From Hyphomicrobiales bacterium (GTDB lineage: Bacteria > Pseudomonadota > Alphaproteobacteria > Rhizobiales > Rhizobiaceae): a stretch of 64,000 nt of DNA. A program made the translations under genes and the position numbers. The stretch lies in assembly GCA_900471605.1 (NCBI GenBank), contig UCEY01000006.1, positions 1-64,000 on the forward strand, in the 5' to 3' direction. Shown in pieces: positions 53,519 to 62,486 of the stretch. The number at the start of each line of letters is the position of its first letter. Within the stretch, counting starts at the first letter, position 1. The notes beneath the pieces are model-generated. The model was not told the origin of the DNA and searched no databases. It saw only the letters and a program-made list of their open reading frames with translations.

Positions 53519-53785
53519 ATGATCGCACAGCCTTATCACCTCTATGTCGAACGTATCGCCCCTGAAAAGAATATGGCGCGCTTCTACGCACTTGCCGTCC
53601 AGCCGACATTGTTTGGCGAGGTGTCTCTTGTACGCGCGTGGGGACGGATCGGAACACGTGGGCAGCAGATGATTCATCTCTTTGACAACGAAAGCGAGGC
53701 TGTCAGCCTGTTCCTTGATGTCGTTCGAGAAAAACGCAGGCGGGGCTACAAGCCGAAACGAGTTGTGGACATCCAACGCATCTGA
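53519..53785 (+). CDS. WGR-domain protein
   Basis: An 88-residue protein consisting of one WGR domain: YVERIAPEKNMARFYALAVQ, then VRAWGRIGTRGQQMIHLF with the WGR signature. WGR domains bind nucleic acids or regulate enzymes, for example in PARP-like proteins. Start ATG 53519; a longer frame upstream has no support. Lies 95 bp after the nuclease gene. Function unknown. Confidence 0.85.
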   Translation: MIAQPYHLYVERIAPEKNMARFYALAVQPTLFGEVSLVRAWGRIGTRGQQMIHLFDNESEAVSLFLDVVREKRRRGYKPKRVVDIQRI

Positions 53786-53868
53786 GCCATGTCGCCACCG
53801 CCAACGATGACAACGGGGCTAGAAGCTGACACGGATTTTGCATTGTTTCTCTACTCGAGGTATTTTTC

Positions 53869-54147
53869 ATGACTACTACCAACGAAATCGCTGACAAGAT
53901 TGCCGCCGATAACGGCCTGACCAAGGTTCAGGGCAAGGCCATCGTCGAAGCCGTTTTCCAGGCGATCACCGATTCAGCAAGCTCCGGCGAGGAGACGTCC
54001 ATCCCCGGCTTTGGAAAGTTCAAAGTGAAGGCTTCGCCTGAGCGCGAGGGCCGCAATCCTGCAACGGGCGAAGCCATGAAGATCGCGGCTTCCAACAAAC
54101 TGACCTTCGCGCCAGCCAAGGCGCTCAAGGATGCTCTGAACAAATGA
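53869..54147 (+). CDS. HU-family DNA-binding protein
   Basis: A 92-residue nucleoid protein of the HU/IHF family: KIAADNGLTKVQGKAIVEAVFQAI and IPGFGKFKVKASPEREGRNPATGEAMKIAASNKLTFAPAKALKDALNK are characteristic. Plasmid-encoded HU homologues may adjust plasmid topology or oriT and origin complexes. A hairpin terminator follows. Confidence 0.95.
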   Translation: MTTTNEIADKIAADNGLTKVQGKAIVEAVFQAITDSASSGEETSIPGFGKFKVKASPEREGRNPATGEAMKIAASNKLTFAPAKALKDALNK

Positions 54148-54162
54148 TCTCTGACAGGGAGA

Positions 54163-54184
54163 GCCCCGCCCTGTCGGGCGGGGC
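54163..54184. terminator. Bidirectional hairpin between HU and DUF736 genes
   Basis: GCCCCGCCC (54163-54171) pairs with GGGCGGGGC (54176-54184) around TGTC, between convergent genes. T-tracts are short; a probable terminator for both sides. Confidence 0.65.
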
Positions 54185-54193
54185 ATTTCCGGA

Positions 54194-54502
54194 TCAGTCC
54201 CGGTTTGACCGGGACCAGATGAGGGAGAGGCCTTCCTCGCCTTCGACCTCGATCAGCGTTGCGTATATCGGAGCGGGGAAGCTCGGGTCGTCGAGCTTGA
54301 CCGAGAGATAGTCGCGGCCTTCGTTCGAGGTTTTCTTCCAGGCTGCGCCGAACTCCGTGGCCCCTGCCAGGATGCGGTAGTCCGGGCCTTTGTCGGAGGT
54401 GCGCTCGACGGTGCGGATGGTCGCCTTGACGTTGAGGTTGAGGGTCTTGATGGTGCCGGTGAAGCCGTTGCCGGAAGCGGTGAAAGAGCCGATGGTTGCC
54501 AC
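54194..54502 (-). CDS. DUF736-family protein (copy 1)
   Basis: A 102-residue protein of the DUF736 family, beginning at GTG 54502 ([23 protein letters not shown]) after an AAGGAA ribosome site. Family core: [33 protein letters not shown]. Small DUF736 proteins accompany rhizobial conjugative plasmids; function unknown. Very similar to the next gene, a tandem duplicate. Confidence 0.88.
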   Translation of the reverse strand: MATIGSFTASGNGFTGTIKTLNLNVKATIRTVERTSDKGPDYRILAGATEFGAAWKKTSNEGRDYLSVKLDDPSFPAPIYATLIEVEGEEGLSLIWSRSNRD

Positions 54503-54601
54503 TGTCGTATTCCTTTTCGGTTGTTCGGGCCGCGTCCATCGCGGCCTCATATGAGGAGCCACTCGTCAAGTTGCGGTTCGAGCGGCGGGTTGCGGTTCTT
54601 C

Positions 54602-54627
54602 GTGACGCCCCAGGTGCGGGGCGTCAC
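54602..54627. terminator. Hairpin between the two DUF736 genes
   Basis: GTGACGCCCC (54602-54611) and GGGGCGTCAC (54618-54627) form a perfect 10-bp stem with a 6-base loop. Positioned after copy 2 on the minus strand; no strong T-tract. Confidence 0.6.
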
Positions 54628-54638
54628 ACCAGGAGAGG

Positions 54639-54962
54639 TCAGTCAACGGAGCGGCGGTTCGGCCGCGACCAGATGAGGCTGAAGGCCTTGCCATCTTCGT
54701 CTTCCACCAGATTGGCGTAGAGCGGAGCGGTGAAGCTCGGGTCGTCGAGCTTGAGGCCGAGGTAGTTTCGTCCCTCGTTGGACTGCTTGGACCAGGCGGC
54801 TCCGATTTCGATGCGGCCGACGAAGACGCGGTGGCTGGGAGCGTTGTCGCCGCTGGAGCGCGTATCGGAAACGATGCGGACGTTTTTGGTCTGGAGGGAG
54901 AGGGTGACGATCTCGCCGCTGAAGTCATTGCCGGATTGCTGGAAGGTTCCGATGGTAGCCAT
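54639..54962 (-). CDS. DUF736-family protein (copy 2)
   Basis: A 107-residue DUF736 protein (MATIGTFQQSGNDFSGEIVTLSLQ; GAAWSKQSNEGRNYLGLKLDDPSFTAPLYANLVEDED). Aligned by eye it is about 60% identical to copy 1, indicating tandem duplication. The start at 54962 has a GGAGAACG ribosome site. Function unknown. Confidence 0.88.
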   Translation of the reverse strand: MATIGTFQQSGNDFSGEIVTLSLQTKNVRIVSDTRSSGDNAPSHRVFVGRIEIGAAWSKQSNEGRNYLGLKLDDPSFTAPLYANLVEDEDGKAFSLIWSRPNRRSVD

Positions 54963-55517
54963 TGTCGTTCTCCTGACTGAGTTGCCGAAGCCGCCCCTTG
55001 CGGCCTCGATAGCGGTCGTGAGGCGCCGATCTGGCCGACTGCATCCCAACGGGACCGCAGCGCTAGCGCAGGACGGCGAAAGCCGGACTTGTTGTCCCGC
55101 GAGGAATGCAGCAAAGCTGCAGGGGAAGAAGTTCGGTGAAGCCGTTGCAGGATCAGGACAGATTGGCGTCAGACCCGCCTGAAGAGAGGTCGCAAGGGAC
55201 GGGTTCTCCCGGACACCGGTCTCGCGAGAACGATGCTGGCAACGGACTTCCAATCATGAGCCGGCATAGCTGCTAGATCTGAGTTCGCCCGGTGAACCTT
55301 GGTCTGAGCCCGTTTCTGATCCGCGCCACGCACGTATCAACCTCATATCCGGTCGCCGTTCCAACGGCCGCACCATAATCCCGCCTGCGGCGGCGAGGGC
55401 TCAGGAGGACGAGACCATTCTCGATGACGGCGTTTAAAGCCAGGCCGCAATTCGGTCGTCCACCTGGTTCCGGCGAGGCTGATCAGGCCTGTGCCGAACT
55501 GGTATGCGCTTACGTGG
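54963..55517. other. No gene seen
   Basis: About 555 bp between DUF736 copy 2 and the transposase. Frames on both strands are shadows or too short; no motif of note. It presumably contains the left end of the insertion element, whose border I could not define. Confidence 0.5.
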
Positions 55518-56672
55518 TCACGGCCTGATTACCGCACCCTCAATCAAGACGCCCGCGCTGGCGTACTTCCAAAGTGCCACCACCAGCTTACGTGCCAGCG
55601 CCGTGATCATCACTTTCTTGAAGCGGCCGCCGTTTTGCGCGACCCGCTCATTGAACCAGCGACTGAGCGTTGATGATGGCTGGTGCCTCAGCCAAAGCCA
55701 GGCCATCTCCAGCAACGTTGATCGGAGCCGAGGATTCCCAGACTTGCCGATGCCCTGTTCCCGATCAATCGAACCACTCTGCCAGGGCGTTGGTGCTAAA
55801 CCCGCATACGCGGCAACCTGCCGCCGGTTGTCGAAGTGCCGGAACAGACCCTCGCCCCACAGCACAGCGGCGAACTCGGGCCCGATGCCGACGACCTTAG
55901 ACAGCAAAGCCACCTCTCGCGCAGATTGTCGTTCTTCGATAAGCATGTCGTCACGCTCTGCCTCGACCTCCTTGATCTGATCAATCAGCAGCTCCATTCG
56001 GCCAAACTCTCGCAGGACCTGCCGCTTCATGTTTGGGGGCAAAGGTCGCCCGTCGCCCGTACGAAGTATCTCCAGCTGCTCTCGTCGATCGCGACGCAAA
56101 GGATCGTAACCGGTGATGCCCTGCGAGAAGAGAAGACCTTTGATACGGTTGCTGTGTCGAATACGCTCTTCCATCAGAACTTTCCGCTCCCGCACGATGC
56201 GCCGACGATCTTCTTCATTCGGATTCGGAACTCGCAACATCGAGCAGACGCGCGGCTCTCCGCGCTTGAACGCAAGCAAAGCTCGGATCAAACTCTCCCC
56301 GTCTAACCTATCGGTCTTCACCCGCCTTTTGCGGCGTGAGGTGGCAATCGAGGCTGCATCAACGACATGGCTTTCATAACCCTCGGCTATCAGCGCGCGG
56401 TGAACCCAGAACCCGTCGAGGCCGGCCTCCTGGATGATCACAAATGGATAGTGCCGGCCAGTTCGGTCGTAAGCCTTCCGCTTCAGGGTCGTGAGCTGGG
56501 CAAAGAGAGCGCCAATGTCGCCTCCGGAAATAATGTGGCGAGACATCTTGTCACCGGCGCCCGGTGACATCGTGGTTAGCAGCCACGTCTTTTTGCTCAA
56601 TTCGATCGAGGCGAAGATTGCCCCTAGTTCCCCTTGAGGAGTAATTGCTGCACGAGCATTATCTTGCGACAT
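55518..56672 (-). mobile_element. IS110-family transposase
   Basis: The 384-residue protein (start MSQDNARAAI at 56672; an in-frame ATG at 56732 is less likely) belongs to the IS110 family with DEDD-type N-terminal (FASIELSKKTWLLTT; IIQEAGLDGFW; KTDRLDGESLIRALLAF) and C-terminal transposase_20 regions (VGIGPEFAAVLWGE, YAGLAPTPWQSGSIDREQGIGKSGNPRLR). The frame is intact. IS110 elements lack typical terminal repeats, so the ends were not located. Confidence 0.9.
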
Positions 56673-57286
56673 CGTCCTGCTCCTTTCCGCAACGGCGTTG
56701 ACGTCAACCAGATCAGAACAGATCGCCGCCATTACTCATAGGATCTCGATGGCAGTCGATAGGACCGGAGACGATCGGCCCGCATCCAAAGGACCGAAAC
56801 GGAGTGGAGGACGGCCAGGTAGAGGCTTTCTTGGCACCGCGAGGAATGGGCGCTTCAGCGCACAGGGGAAGAAAACGATCCGGCCGTTGCGGATGCCGAT
56901 CGAGCCGAGCGCCGCGAGGCGGTCTTTGGTCAGACATGCCCCATCGAGACCGCAGTGGACGTGCCAGCTTGCCAGATCAATGGATACGACTATGGCGTCA
57001 TCTGCGCGCCGACGTGAAGCACACGCTGGAACCGCCCGTCCCCACCCTAATCGCGTACTAGCGTCAAATACCAAAGCTTGCTGATCGCAGATCCCCGTCG
57101 GGACTGATACTGTTCCGTTGGGGCCTTCGAGAGACTGGTGGACGAACGGGGGATTTAGACGCGCTTCGGGAACCTCAAGTTTGGCGCCGTGCACCACGCG
57201 GTTGCCGCAGACTGAATTGAGCGCCGAAGAAGGGCGCCCAATGGTTTATTGTCCTCGTGGCTCAACCGCGCAGATCTACCCAGCGG
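56673..57286. other. Region right of IS110, one gene-like remnant frame
   Basis: No complete gene is seen. A plus-strand frame without start, 56823-57017, reads HREEWALQRTGEENDPAVADA, then TCPIETAVDVPACQINGYDYGVICAPT before a stop. It has coding-like composition and may be the tail of a gene cut by the insertion. I do not recognise the family. Confidence 0.35.
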
Positions 57287-58231
57287 TCAGGGCTGCTTCT
57301 CGGTGACCGTCGCAAGCGGGGCAGCTTCGCTTTCAAGTGCGAGGCATGCTCTCGGCCAAGCCTCCTCGTCTGCGCCGAGCACACTGTGAAGCCAGGCGAG
57401 CGTGAGACGCCGTGTCGCTTCCAGCACGTCTGGTGCTTCAGTCTCTGTTTCCTTTGCGTCGAGCGCCGCGATCCCTCCAAGGCCGTGCCCGACGCCGTGC
57501 ATCATCAGCATTGCCTTAGCACCCGGCGCGTCATGGAACGCATCCGCATGCCATTCAGGGCCACGCGTCGTAAAATGCGGGTTGTCCATATCACCGCAAA
57601 CGACGAGGCTTTGTGTCGAGAGCGTCGAGAAGTCGACGTCGAAAAACGGAAACCGTGCAGCACTCTCGGGCGTCATCTCCTTGCCGCCGCGTCCCGGCGT
57701 TGTCAGGAGAACGCCGGCCGAGATGCGGGGGTCGGAAAAATCTTCGCCATCCACCTGCGCGCCAAGCAGGAGCCCGACCGTGTGGCCACCAAAGGAATGG
57801 CCCACCGCGCCGATGCGTGCATGATCCATCCGCCCAGCAACGGCCGGCGCCTGTCTCTCGATCTCCGGCAGTTGGTTCAGGATCGCCTTCATCTCCTCGA
57901 CACGCTCGCGCCAGAAGAACGGCGCGCCGGGCGAAACCGACGGCAGGCCGCCGACCCGCGAACTCGCATGGGTCGGCTGGATCACAACGAACCCTCTCTC
58001 CGCCCAAAACTGGACAAGGGGGGCGTAACCGTCCTTTGAGGGGATATAGTTGGATGGGCCGTAGCCATGTGACAGCAGCAGGATAGGCAGGTTACTTCCC
58101 GTAGCGGGCGCCGTCAGGCGCAGTTCCAGCGGCTGGCGAGCGGGCATCGAAAGGCGGATCGGCGTGTAGGCTATAGTCAGAGCGGCTTCAAGTGTCGGAA
58201 TATACTTCGCGAGATTGATCAGATTGTTCAT
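57287..58231 (-). CDS. Alpha/beta hydrolase (dienelactone hydrolase / lipase-like)
   Basis: A 314-residue alpha/beta-hydrolase. It has an oxyanion-hole-like LLLSHGYGPSNY, the nucleophile motif GHSFGGHTVG and a C-terminal MHGVGHGLGG histidine. No signal peptide. Its substrate is unknown. It shares an operon-like arrangement with the SDR gene 39 bp upstream, both minus strand and next to an AraC-type regulator on the other strand. Confidence 0.88.
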   Translation of the reverse strand: MNNLINLAKYIPTLEAALTIAYTPIRLSMPARQPLELRLTAPATGSNLPILLLSHGYGPSNYIPSKDGYAPLVQFWAERGFVVIQPTHASSRVGGLPSVSPGAPFFWRERVEEMKAILNQLPEIERQAPAVAGRMDHARIGAVGHSFGGHTVGLLLGAQVDGEDFSDPRISAGVLLTTPGRGGKEMTPESAARFPFFDVDFSTLSTQSLVVCGDMDNPHFTTRGPEWHADAFHDAPGAKAMLMMHGVGHGLGGIAALDAKETETEAPDVLEATRRLTLAWLHSVLGADEEAWPRACLALESEAAPLATVTEKQP

Positions 58232-58270
58232 GGGTCTGCACCTTCAATAATAGATTTCGGATTGTGATGT

Positions 58271-59029
58271 TCAGGCGAGCAAATGGCTCGCGTCGCGGAA
58301 CGCGGTTTCTGCGTCGGCGCCCGCGGGTATCTTCATCGGAGCTTCGATCTCTGTCACAGACCGCCAGACGGCCTCTGCGACTGCATCTGCTGTCGTGACT
58401 TCGGTTCCCGCGCGCAGCTTCGTCATGTAGTCGTGGACGAAGGCGGCATATGGCTCGGGAATTTCCATGCCCATCCGCGAGACAGCATTCTTGCCAAAGC
58501 CGGTCGTCGGCGCCGAGCCAGGCAAGACAAGCTTGGCGCGAATGCCAAACAGCGCCGCTTCGAGCGCGAGGCTCTCCGTGAATGCGTTGAGCGCTGCTTT
58601 GCTGGCGCTGTAAACCGCGAGTGCTGGGAGCGGCCTTATCGTGACGGCGGAACTGACATTGACGATGACGCCTGAGCGCCGGACCCGCATCTGCGGGAGG
58701 ACAGCTTTTGTCATAGCCATTGCGCCGAAGACGTTTGTCTCGAACAGTTCGCGGACCTTCGACATCGCCGAGCCTTCGAGCACGTTGAGCATGCCGACGC
58801 CGGCATTGTTGACCAGCGCATCGATCGGGCCGGCGGCTTCAATAGCCTGACCAATGCTGTCGGCGCTAGTCACATCCAGCGGCAGGATTTCGAGCCCGTC
58901 GTTCGACGGGAAAAGGTCGTAGCGCGGCGTGCGCATGGTCGCGATCACGTCCCACCCGGCCTCCACGAATTTCCGCGCGATGGCGAGGCCGAAACCGGAC
59001 GAGCAACCGGTGATGAGGATCTTTGGCAT
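58271..59029 (-). CDS. Short-chain dehydrogenase/reductase
   Basis: A 252-residue SDR. It has the N-terminal GCSSGFGLAIARKF coenzyme motif, LVNNAGVGM, IVNVSSAV with the catalytic Ser and VYSASKAALNAF with Tyr/Lys. Substrate unknown. It is divergent from the AraC gene across about 97 bp, so the regulator probably controls this SDR-hydrolase pair. Confidence 0.94.
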   Translation of the reverse strand: MPKILITGCSSGFGLAIARKFVEAGWDVIATMRTPRYDLFPSNDGLEILPLDVTSADSIGQAIEAAGPIDALVNNAGVGMLNVLEGSAMSKVRELFETNVFGAMAMTKAVLPQMRVRRSGVIVNVSSAVTIRPLPALAVYSASKAALNAFTESLALEAALFGIRAKLVLPGSAPTTGFGKNAVSRMGMEIPEPYAAFVHDYMTKLRAGTEVTTADAVAEAVWRSVTEIEAPMKIPAGADAETAFRDASHLLA

Positions 59030-59126
59030 GTTCTTCTCCTGACCTTTAACTAGCCTGAAGATGGACCTTTCACCTCGGACTTGCTATATGCATATGTCCG
59101 ATAGTATTTAGCAGAAGTCCGAAAGC

Positions 59127-60026
59127 ATGACCGATCCCGTCGCTGAAGTCGTTTCCCTGTTAAAGCCGAGCCCATCGATCTCAAAGCTGGTGACGGGCGG
59201 CGGTCGGTGGCTGGTTGAGCGCACGGAGCTCGGAAGCCCCTTCTACTGCGCCGTCGTCGAAGGCCGCTGCCTGATGACGATCGCCGGTCGTGAGCCAATG
59301 GTGCTCACTGCGGGTGACTTCGTGCTGGTCCCAAAGATCTTCTCGTTCACGATGAGCAGCATGGAGGCACCGCCACGCGGCGCACTTGCGCAGCGTCTGG
59401 AGACCAGCCCCGGTGTCTTCCGTCTGGGCGACCCGGAAGCGCCGGCAGAGATCAAGGCACTGGTCGGGCACTGCGCATTCGGCTCGGATGACAAAGCTCT
59501 TCTCGTGTCGCTGCTGCCGGAGGTCATCCATATTCATGGTGAAGAGCGACTGATGGCTCTGGTCCGCATGATCAATGAGGAAACGAGGGCTGACCGTGTC
59601 GCGCGCGAGATGGTTCTTCACCGGCTGCTGGAGGTTCTGTTCATCGACGCACTGCGATCGGCCGCAAGTAACAAGGCGCCGCCGGGCCTCCTGCGGGGCA
59701 TGGCCGATCCGCTGCTGGCGCCGACCTTGCGCCGGATCCACGAAGACCCGGGTCGAAGCATGACGGTGGAAACGCTTGCTCGTGAGGCCGCGATGTCTCG
59801 TTCGACCTTCTTCGATCGTTTCCGAAAGGAAGTTGGGGTCGCGCCGATGGAATATGCGACGGGATGGCGCATGGCACTGGCAAAGGAGTTCCTTCGCGAA
59901 GATATGGCCATGGCCGACATCGCCCTGCGCGTCGGCTATGGATCGACAAGCGCTTTCAGCGTCGCCTTCAACCGGCATGTGGGAATGCCGCCCGGCGCCT
60001 ATTCGCGGGCAGTTGCTACGGCTTGA
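59127..60026 (+). CDS. AraC-family transcriptional regulator (cupin N-terminus)
   Basis: A 299-residue regulator with an AraC_N/cupin sensor half (VERTELGSPFYCAVVEGRCLMTIAG, LTAGDFVLVPKIFSF) and C-terminal AraC helix-turn-helix pairs (MTVETLAREAAMSRSTFFDRFRKEVG and IALRVGYGSTSAFSVAFNRHVGMPPGAY). Divergent from the SDR. Members near SDR and hydrolase genes often respond to aldehydes or phenolics; the ligand here is unknown. Confidence 0.93.
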   Translation: MTDPVAEVVSLLKPSPSISKLVTGGGRWLVERTELGSPFYCAVVEGRCLMTIAGREPMVLTAGDFVLVPKIFSFTMSSMEAPPRGALAQRLETSPGVFRLGDPEAPAEIKALVGHCAFGSDDKALLVSLLPEVIHIHGEERLMALVRMINEETRADRVAREMVLHRLLEVLFIDALRSAASNKAPPGLLRGMADPLLAPTLRRIHEDPGRSMTVETLAREAAMSRSTFFDRFRKEVGVAPMEYATGWRMALAKEFLREDMAMADIALRVGYGSTSAFSVAFNRHVGMPPGAYSRAVATA

Positions 60027-60038
60027 AGCTGAAGCCTC

Positions 60039-60185
60039 TCACCGGCGGATATAGGCAGCCAGTTCGTCGGGCATTCCCTTGGGAAAAGCCTGCTTCAGGA
60101 AATCGAGGAAGGCAGAGACCCGCGCGCTCAGGAGACGCCGCGACGGGTAAAGCGCCAGAAGCGGGACCTCAAATCCCGGCCTTTA
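60039..60185 (-). pseudogene. 3' remnant of a LysR-family regulator
   Basis: A minus-strand frame of about 48 codons reads EVPLLALYPSRRLLSARV, then SAFLDFLKQAFPKGMPDEL before TGA (60039-60041). LysR substrate-binding domains end with LLALYPSRR-like text followed by a final helix (FLDFL). Upstream the frame meets stops, so only the last part survives. Its neighbour is the convergent AraC gene. Confidence 0.65.
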
Positions 60186-60389
60186 TCTCCTAGTAGCGCC
60201 GGCAAGGGATGCTGAACAACAAGACACGGGGACGCATGGTGGCCAATGCATAGCTGCACTGCACAAAAATGAGGTGCGACATGGTCAAAAGATGTGCATA
60301 GTGACTTCAGCTGACGCAGATGGCGGCTTCCTCCCAGTTCCGCCGCAGCAGCTGTTCCCCTCTGGAGGTCCATGACCTTCACACTTTAT
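60186..60389. other. No gene seen; possible source of a small RNA
   Basis: About 200 bp without a supportable open frame. It ends at a strong plus-strand terminator (60390-60419), so a small RNA from this strand is conceivable, but no clear promoter was found. Confidence 0.3.
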
Positions 60390-60419
60390 GGGCCGCGGTT
60401 TTCCGTCGGCCCTTTTTTT
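60390..60419 (+). terminator. Strong intrinsic terminator
   Basis: GGGCCG-CGG-TTTT-CCG-T-CGGCCC (60390-60412) followed by seven T (60413-60419). It could end the AraC transcript or a small RNA. Confidence 0.8.
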
Positions 60420-60485
60420 CTTTCCGAAGGAAGTAGCGACAGCGTCCGGAATTGGGGAAGGCGGGGCCGAAGCCCCGCATTCCGG

Positions 60486-61070
60486 CTACTCGAAGGCTGA
60501 CAACTGTGCAGTTGCGGCTTGTCTGTTGACCGAGTTGGCGGGCTGTTCGACTGTGCGCTCATAAGGCTTCCAAGTCTCTCCGGTGATGTCTTCGTAGGCC
60601 GATACAGCGCCTTCGGCTGCCATGCGAAGCACGTGGGCCTGCAGGCCCATGTCGGCCGCGAACTCGCGCTTGCGCTGTGCGCGGCTGTCGAAGCCAACTG
60701 GGCCGTCGAGGTCCTCATCCCGGGTATCGTTGGCAAGCTTCGTAGTGAGATCGCGGGCCTCCGTGACCGCGCGGCTGTAGAATTGTCCGGCGCCGTAGGC
60801 AGAGCCGACAAACGATCCGACGATGCGCTGCATGTGGATCTGCATGGCCTTTTCGGCGAGGCCTTCCCTCAGCGCGTCTGCGCTCTCGATCAACTGGCCG
60901 CGGTGAAGGTCGCGAATACGGTCGCTGTCGATGAGGGCAAGGCCGAAGCTTTCGGAGATGCGGAGCGCCTGGGCCGCGTCGGGGCAGGCGTGCCTGACCA
61001 TTTCGAGTGTGGTGGCGCGCTGGGATTTGGCGGGGCGGTTCTTCTGGGTGGAGCGGTTGAGCGGTGCCAT
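60486..61070 (-). CDS. Hypothetical plasmid protein
   Basis: A 194-residue protein I cannot assign to a family. The N-terminus (MAPLNRSTQKNRPAKSQRATTLEM) is basic and Lys/Arg-rich; the rest is helical with no catalytic motif. Similar hypotheticals are common near ParB-like and DUF genes of conjugative rhizobial plasmids. The start at 61070 has a weak ribosome-binding-like AAGGATCCG upstream. Confidence 0.7.
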   Translation of the reverse strand: MAPLNRSTQKNRPAKSQRATTLEMVRHACPDAAQALRISESFGLALIDSDRIRDLHRGQLIESADALREGLAEKAMQIHMQRIVGSFVGSAYGAGQFYSRAVTEARDLTTKLANDTRDEDLDGPVGFDSRAQRKREFAADMGLQAHVLRMAAEGAVSAYEDITGETWKPYERTVEQPANSVNRQAATAQLSAFE

Positions 61071-61512
61071 GATCGGATCCTTTCGAGCGATGTTTCAGCG
61101 AAGCCCGGGGTGCCTGACGTCGTCCGGCTCAGCCCCTCGGGTGCGGGCAAAAGGACATGGGCACCAGCGGCCCGGCCCAAGGTCAGGGCGTTGCCGGAGG
61201 AGCAAGGACGGTTTGCGGATGGTGCTGCCCCCTTAAGCGGGCTGCGACAGACGCGGGCCTGCCCTGCGACGAGGCGATGATCCTGCCGCAGCGCGGCGCA
61301 AAGCGGCCTTTGACCGGGACGCGCCCATGTCAGACCGCATCAAAACCGAGGCGCTGTGCCGGCAGACGATCTGGTTTTCGGTAGCATGATTCAATCGCCA
61401 TTTCTGATCCGACCGTCGCAACGCCGCGTCACCCACCAAGGCAGTGATAATCCCGGTGCTAAGCACACGCCATTGCAAGCGGCTTGCCCGTGCCCCTTCT
61501 TCCCCGCTTCTA
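61071..61512. other. No gene seen
   Basis: About 440 bp between two hypothetical genes; only shadow-like frames are present and no clear repeat or terminator was recognised. Confidence 0.5.
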
Positions 61513-61758
61513 TCAACGTACTACCGCACCCTCACCTTGGCCCGCGTTTCCGCTCTCACCAGGCTCCGTTGATATGCGTGCAGTAGTCGAAGGTCGGCCA
61601 TGCCTTGCCTTGCATTTCCACCGCGCCTTCGTTTGTCGTGTCACCTCAGCCCGCCGGGAGCGATAATCTCGCTGCCGTGCCCAGATCCTGCGATAGAGAT
61701 CGGCTAGATCGACCACACGACTTCGAGGGTCTTCGGTGTCAGTGGACGCCACCGTCAT
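61513..61758 (-). CDS. Small hypothetical protein downstream of DUF7007 gene
   Basis: An 81-residue frame (MTVASTDTEDPRSRVVDLADLYRRIWARQRDY...) rich in Arg. Its ATG overlaps the stop of the DUF7007 gene by 4 bp (ATGA), the usual sign of translational coupling, which supports it being real. No family recognised; basic composition hints at nucleic-acid contact. Confidence 0.5.
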   Translation of the reverse strand: MTVASTDTEDPRSRVVDLADLYRRIWARQRDYRSRRAEVTRQTKARWKCKARHGRPSTTARISTEPGESGNAGQGEGAVVR

Positions 61759-62405
61759 CGCCGCGCCGCCCAGGTCACGAAGCTGGACGGACCATCATAT
61801 CGTTGGTGCTTGACTATATCGATGACGAAGCCATGCCGGCCAATCACGTAGTCGGAGCGGGGAACCAGAAACCGTCGTTCGCCGGTCTCGCCCCGGATCC
61901 CACCCAGCGTCGCGATGCACTCGACGAGACCCGGATGGTGATCGGAATTGAGGGCCGATATAACAACCCAATCGTTGCGATGTCGCCTTTCGAACTGCTG
62001 CCTGTCCCGCATATGAGACTGATCGCCGTTCAGAATGACTCGCATGACGCGCTCGTAGGCATCAGGGTAGTAGTCGCGAAGTGTGCGATCTGCCAAACGC
62101 CGCTCGTAAGTGGTGAACAACTGAGGGAAGGCATGGGCGACCTTCGCCCATTCGCAGTCTTCCTCGTAGAAGCCCTTATCATTGCGGTAGAGTGGATGGA
62201 CGACGGCATTTGCGATTTCGTCGAGTTGGAAGCCGCCATGGCTGGCGGTGGAATGCAGAATGATGCTGCCGGAGAATTGCCGTGAGACCTGCGCCATCCC
62301 CCATGGTGTTGAGGCTCCTGCTTCTATCGTCGGCCGGTCCAATGCCTGAAGCTCAGTCTCATGCGCCGCTTGTTCTGCTGCCATGTCATCATGGATCTTT
62401 GCCAT
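61755..62405 (-). CDS. DUF7007-family plasmid protein
   Basis: A 216-residue protein resembling the DUF7007 domain: TPWGMAQVSRQFSGSIILHSTASHGGFQLD and an acidic FYEEDCEWAKVAHAFPQLFTTYERRLADRTLRDYYPDAYERV block. Such proteins are common on rhizobial plasmids; function unknown. It overlaps the small gene downstream. Between it and the ParB-like gene is a terminator hairpin. Confidence 0.75.
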   Translation of the reverse strand: MAKIHDDMAAEQAAHETELQALDRPTIEAGASTPWGMAQVSRQFSGSIILHSTASHGGFQLDEIANAVVHPLYRNDKGFYEEDCEWAKVAHAFPQLFTTYERRLADRTLRDYYPDAYERVMRVILNGDQSHMRDRQQFERRHRNDWVVISALNSDHHPGLVECIATLGGIRGETGERRFLVPRSDYVIGRHGFVIDIVKHQRYDGPSSFVTWAARR

Positions 62406-62430
62406 GACAAACTCCTTCTGATTGCTGGAA

Positions 62431-62463
62431 ACAAAAACGCCGCCAGCGTGAGCCAGCGGCGTT
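62431..62463 (-). terminator. Terminator of the ParB-like gene
   Basis: AACGCCGC (62436-62443) pairs with GCGGCGTT (62456-62463); on the minus strand the second arm runs into a TTTTT tract (62433-62437). It lies 23 bp after the ParB-like stop. Confidence 0.8.
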
Positions 62464-62486
62464 AGTTCAGATCCGAACGCCTGGTG

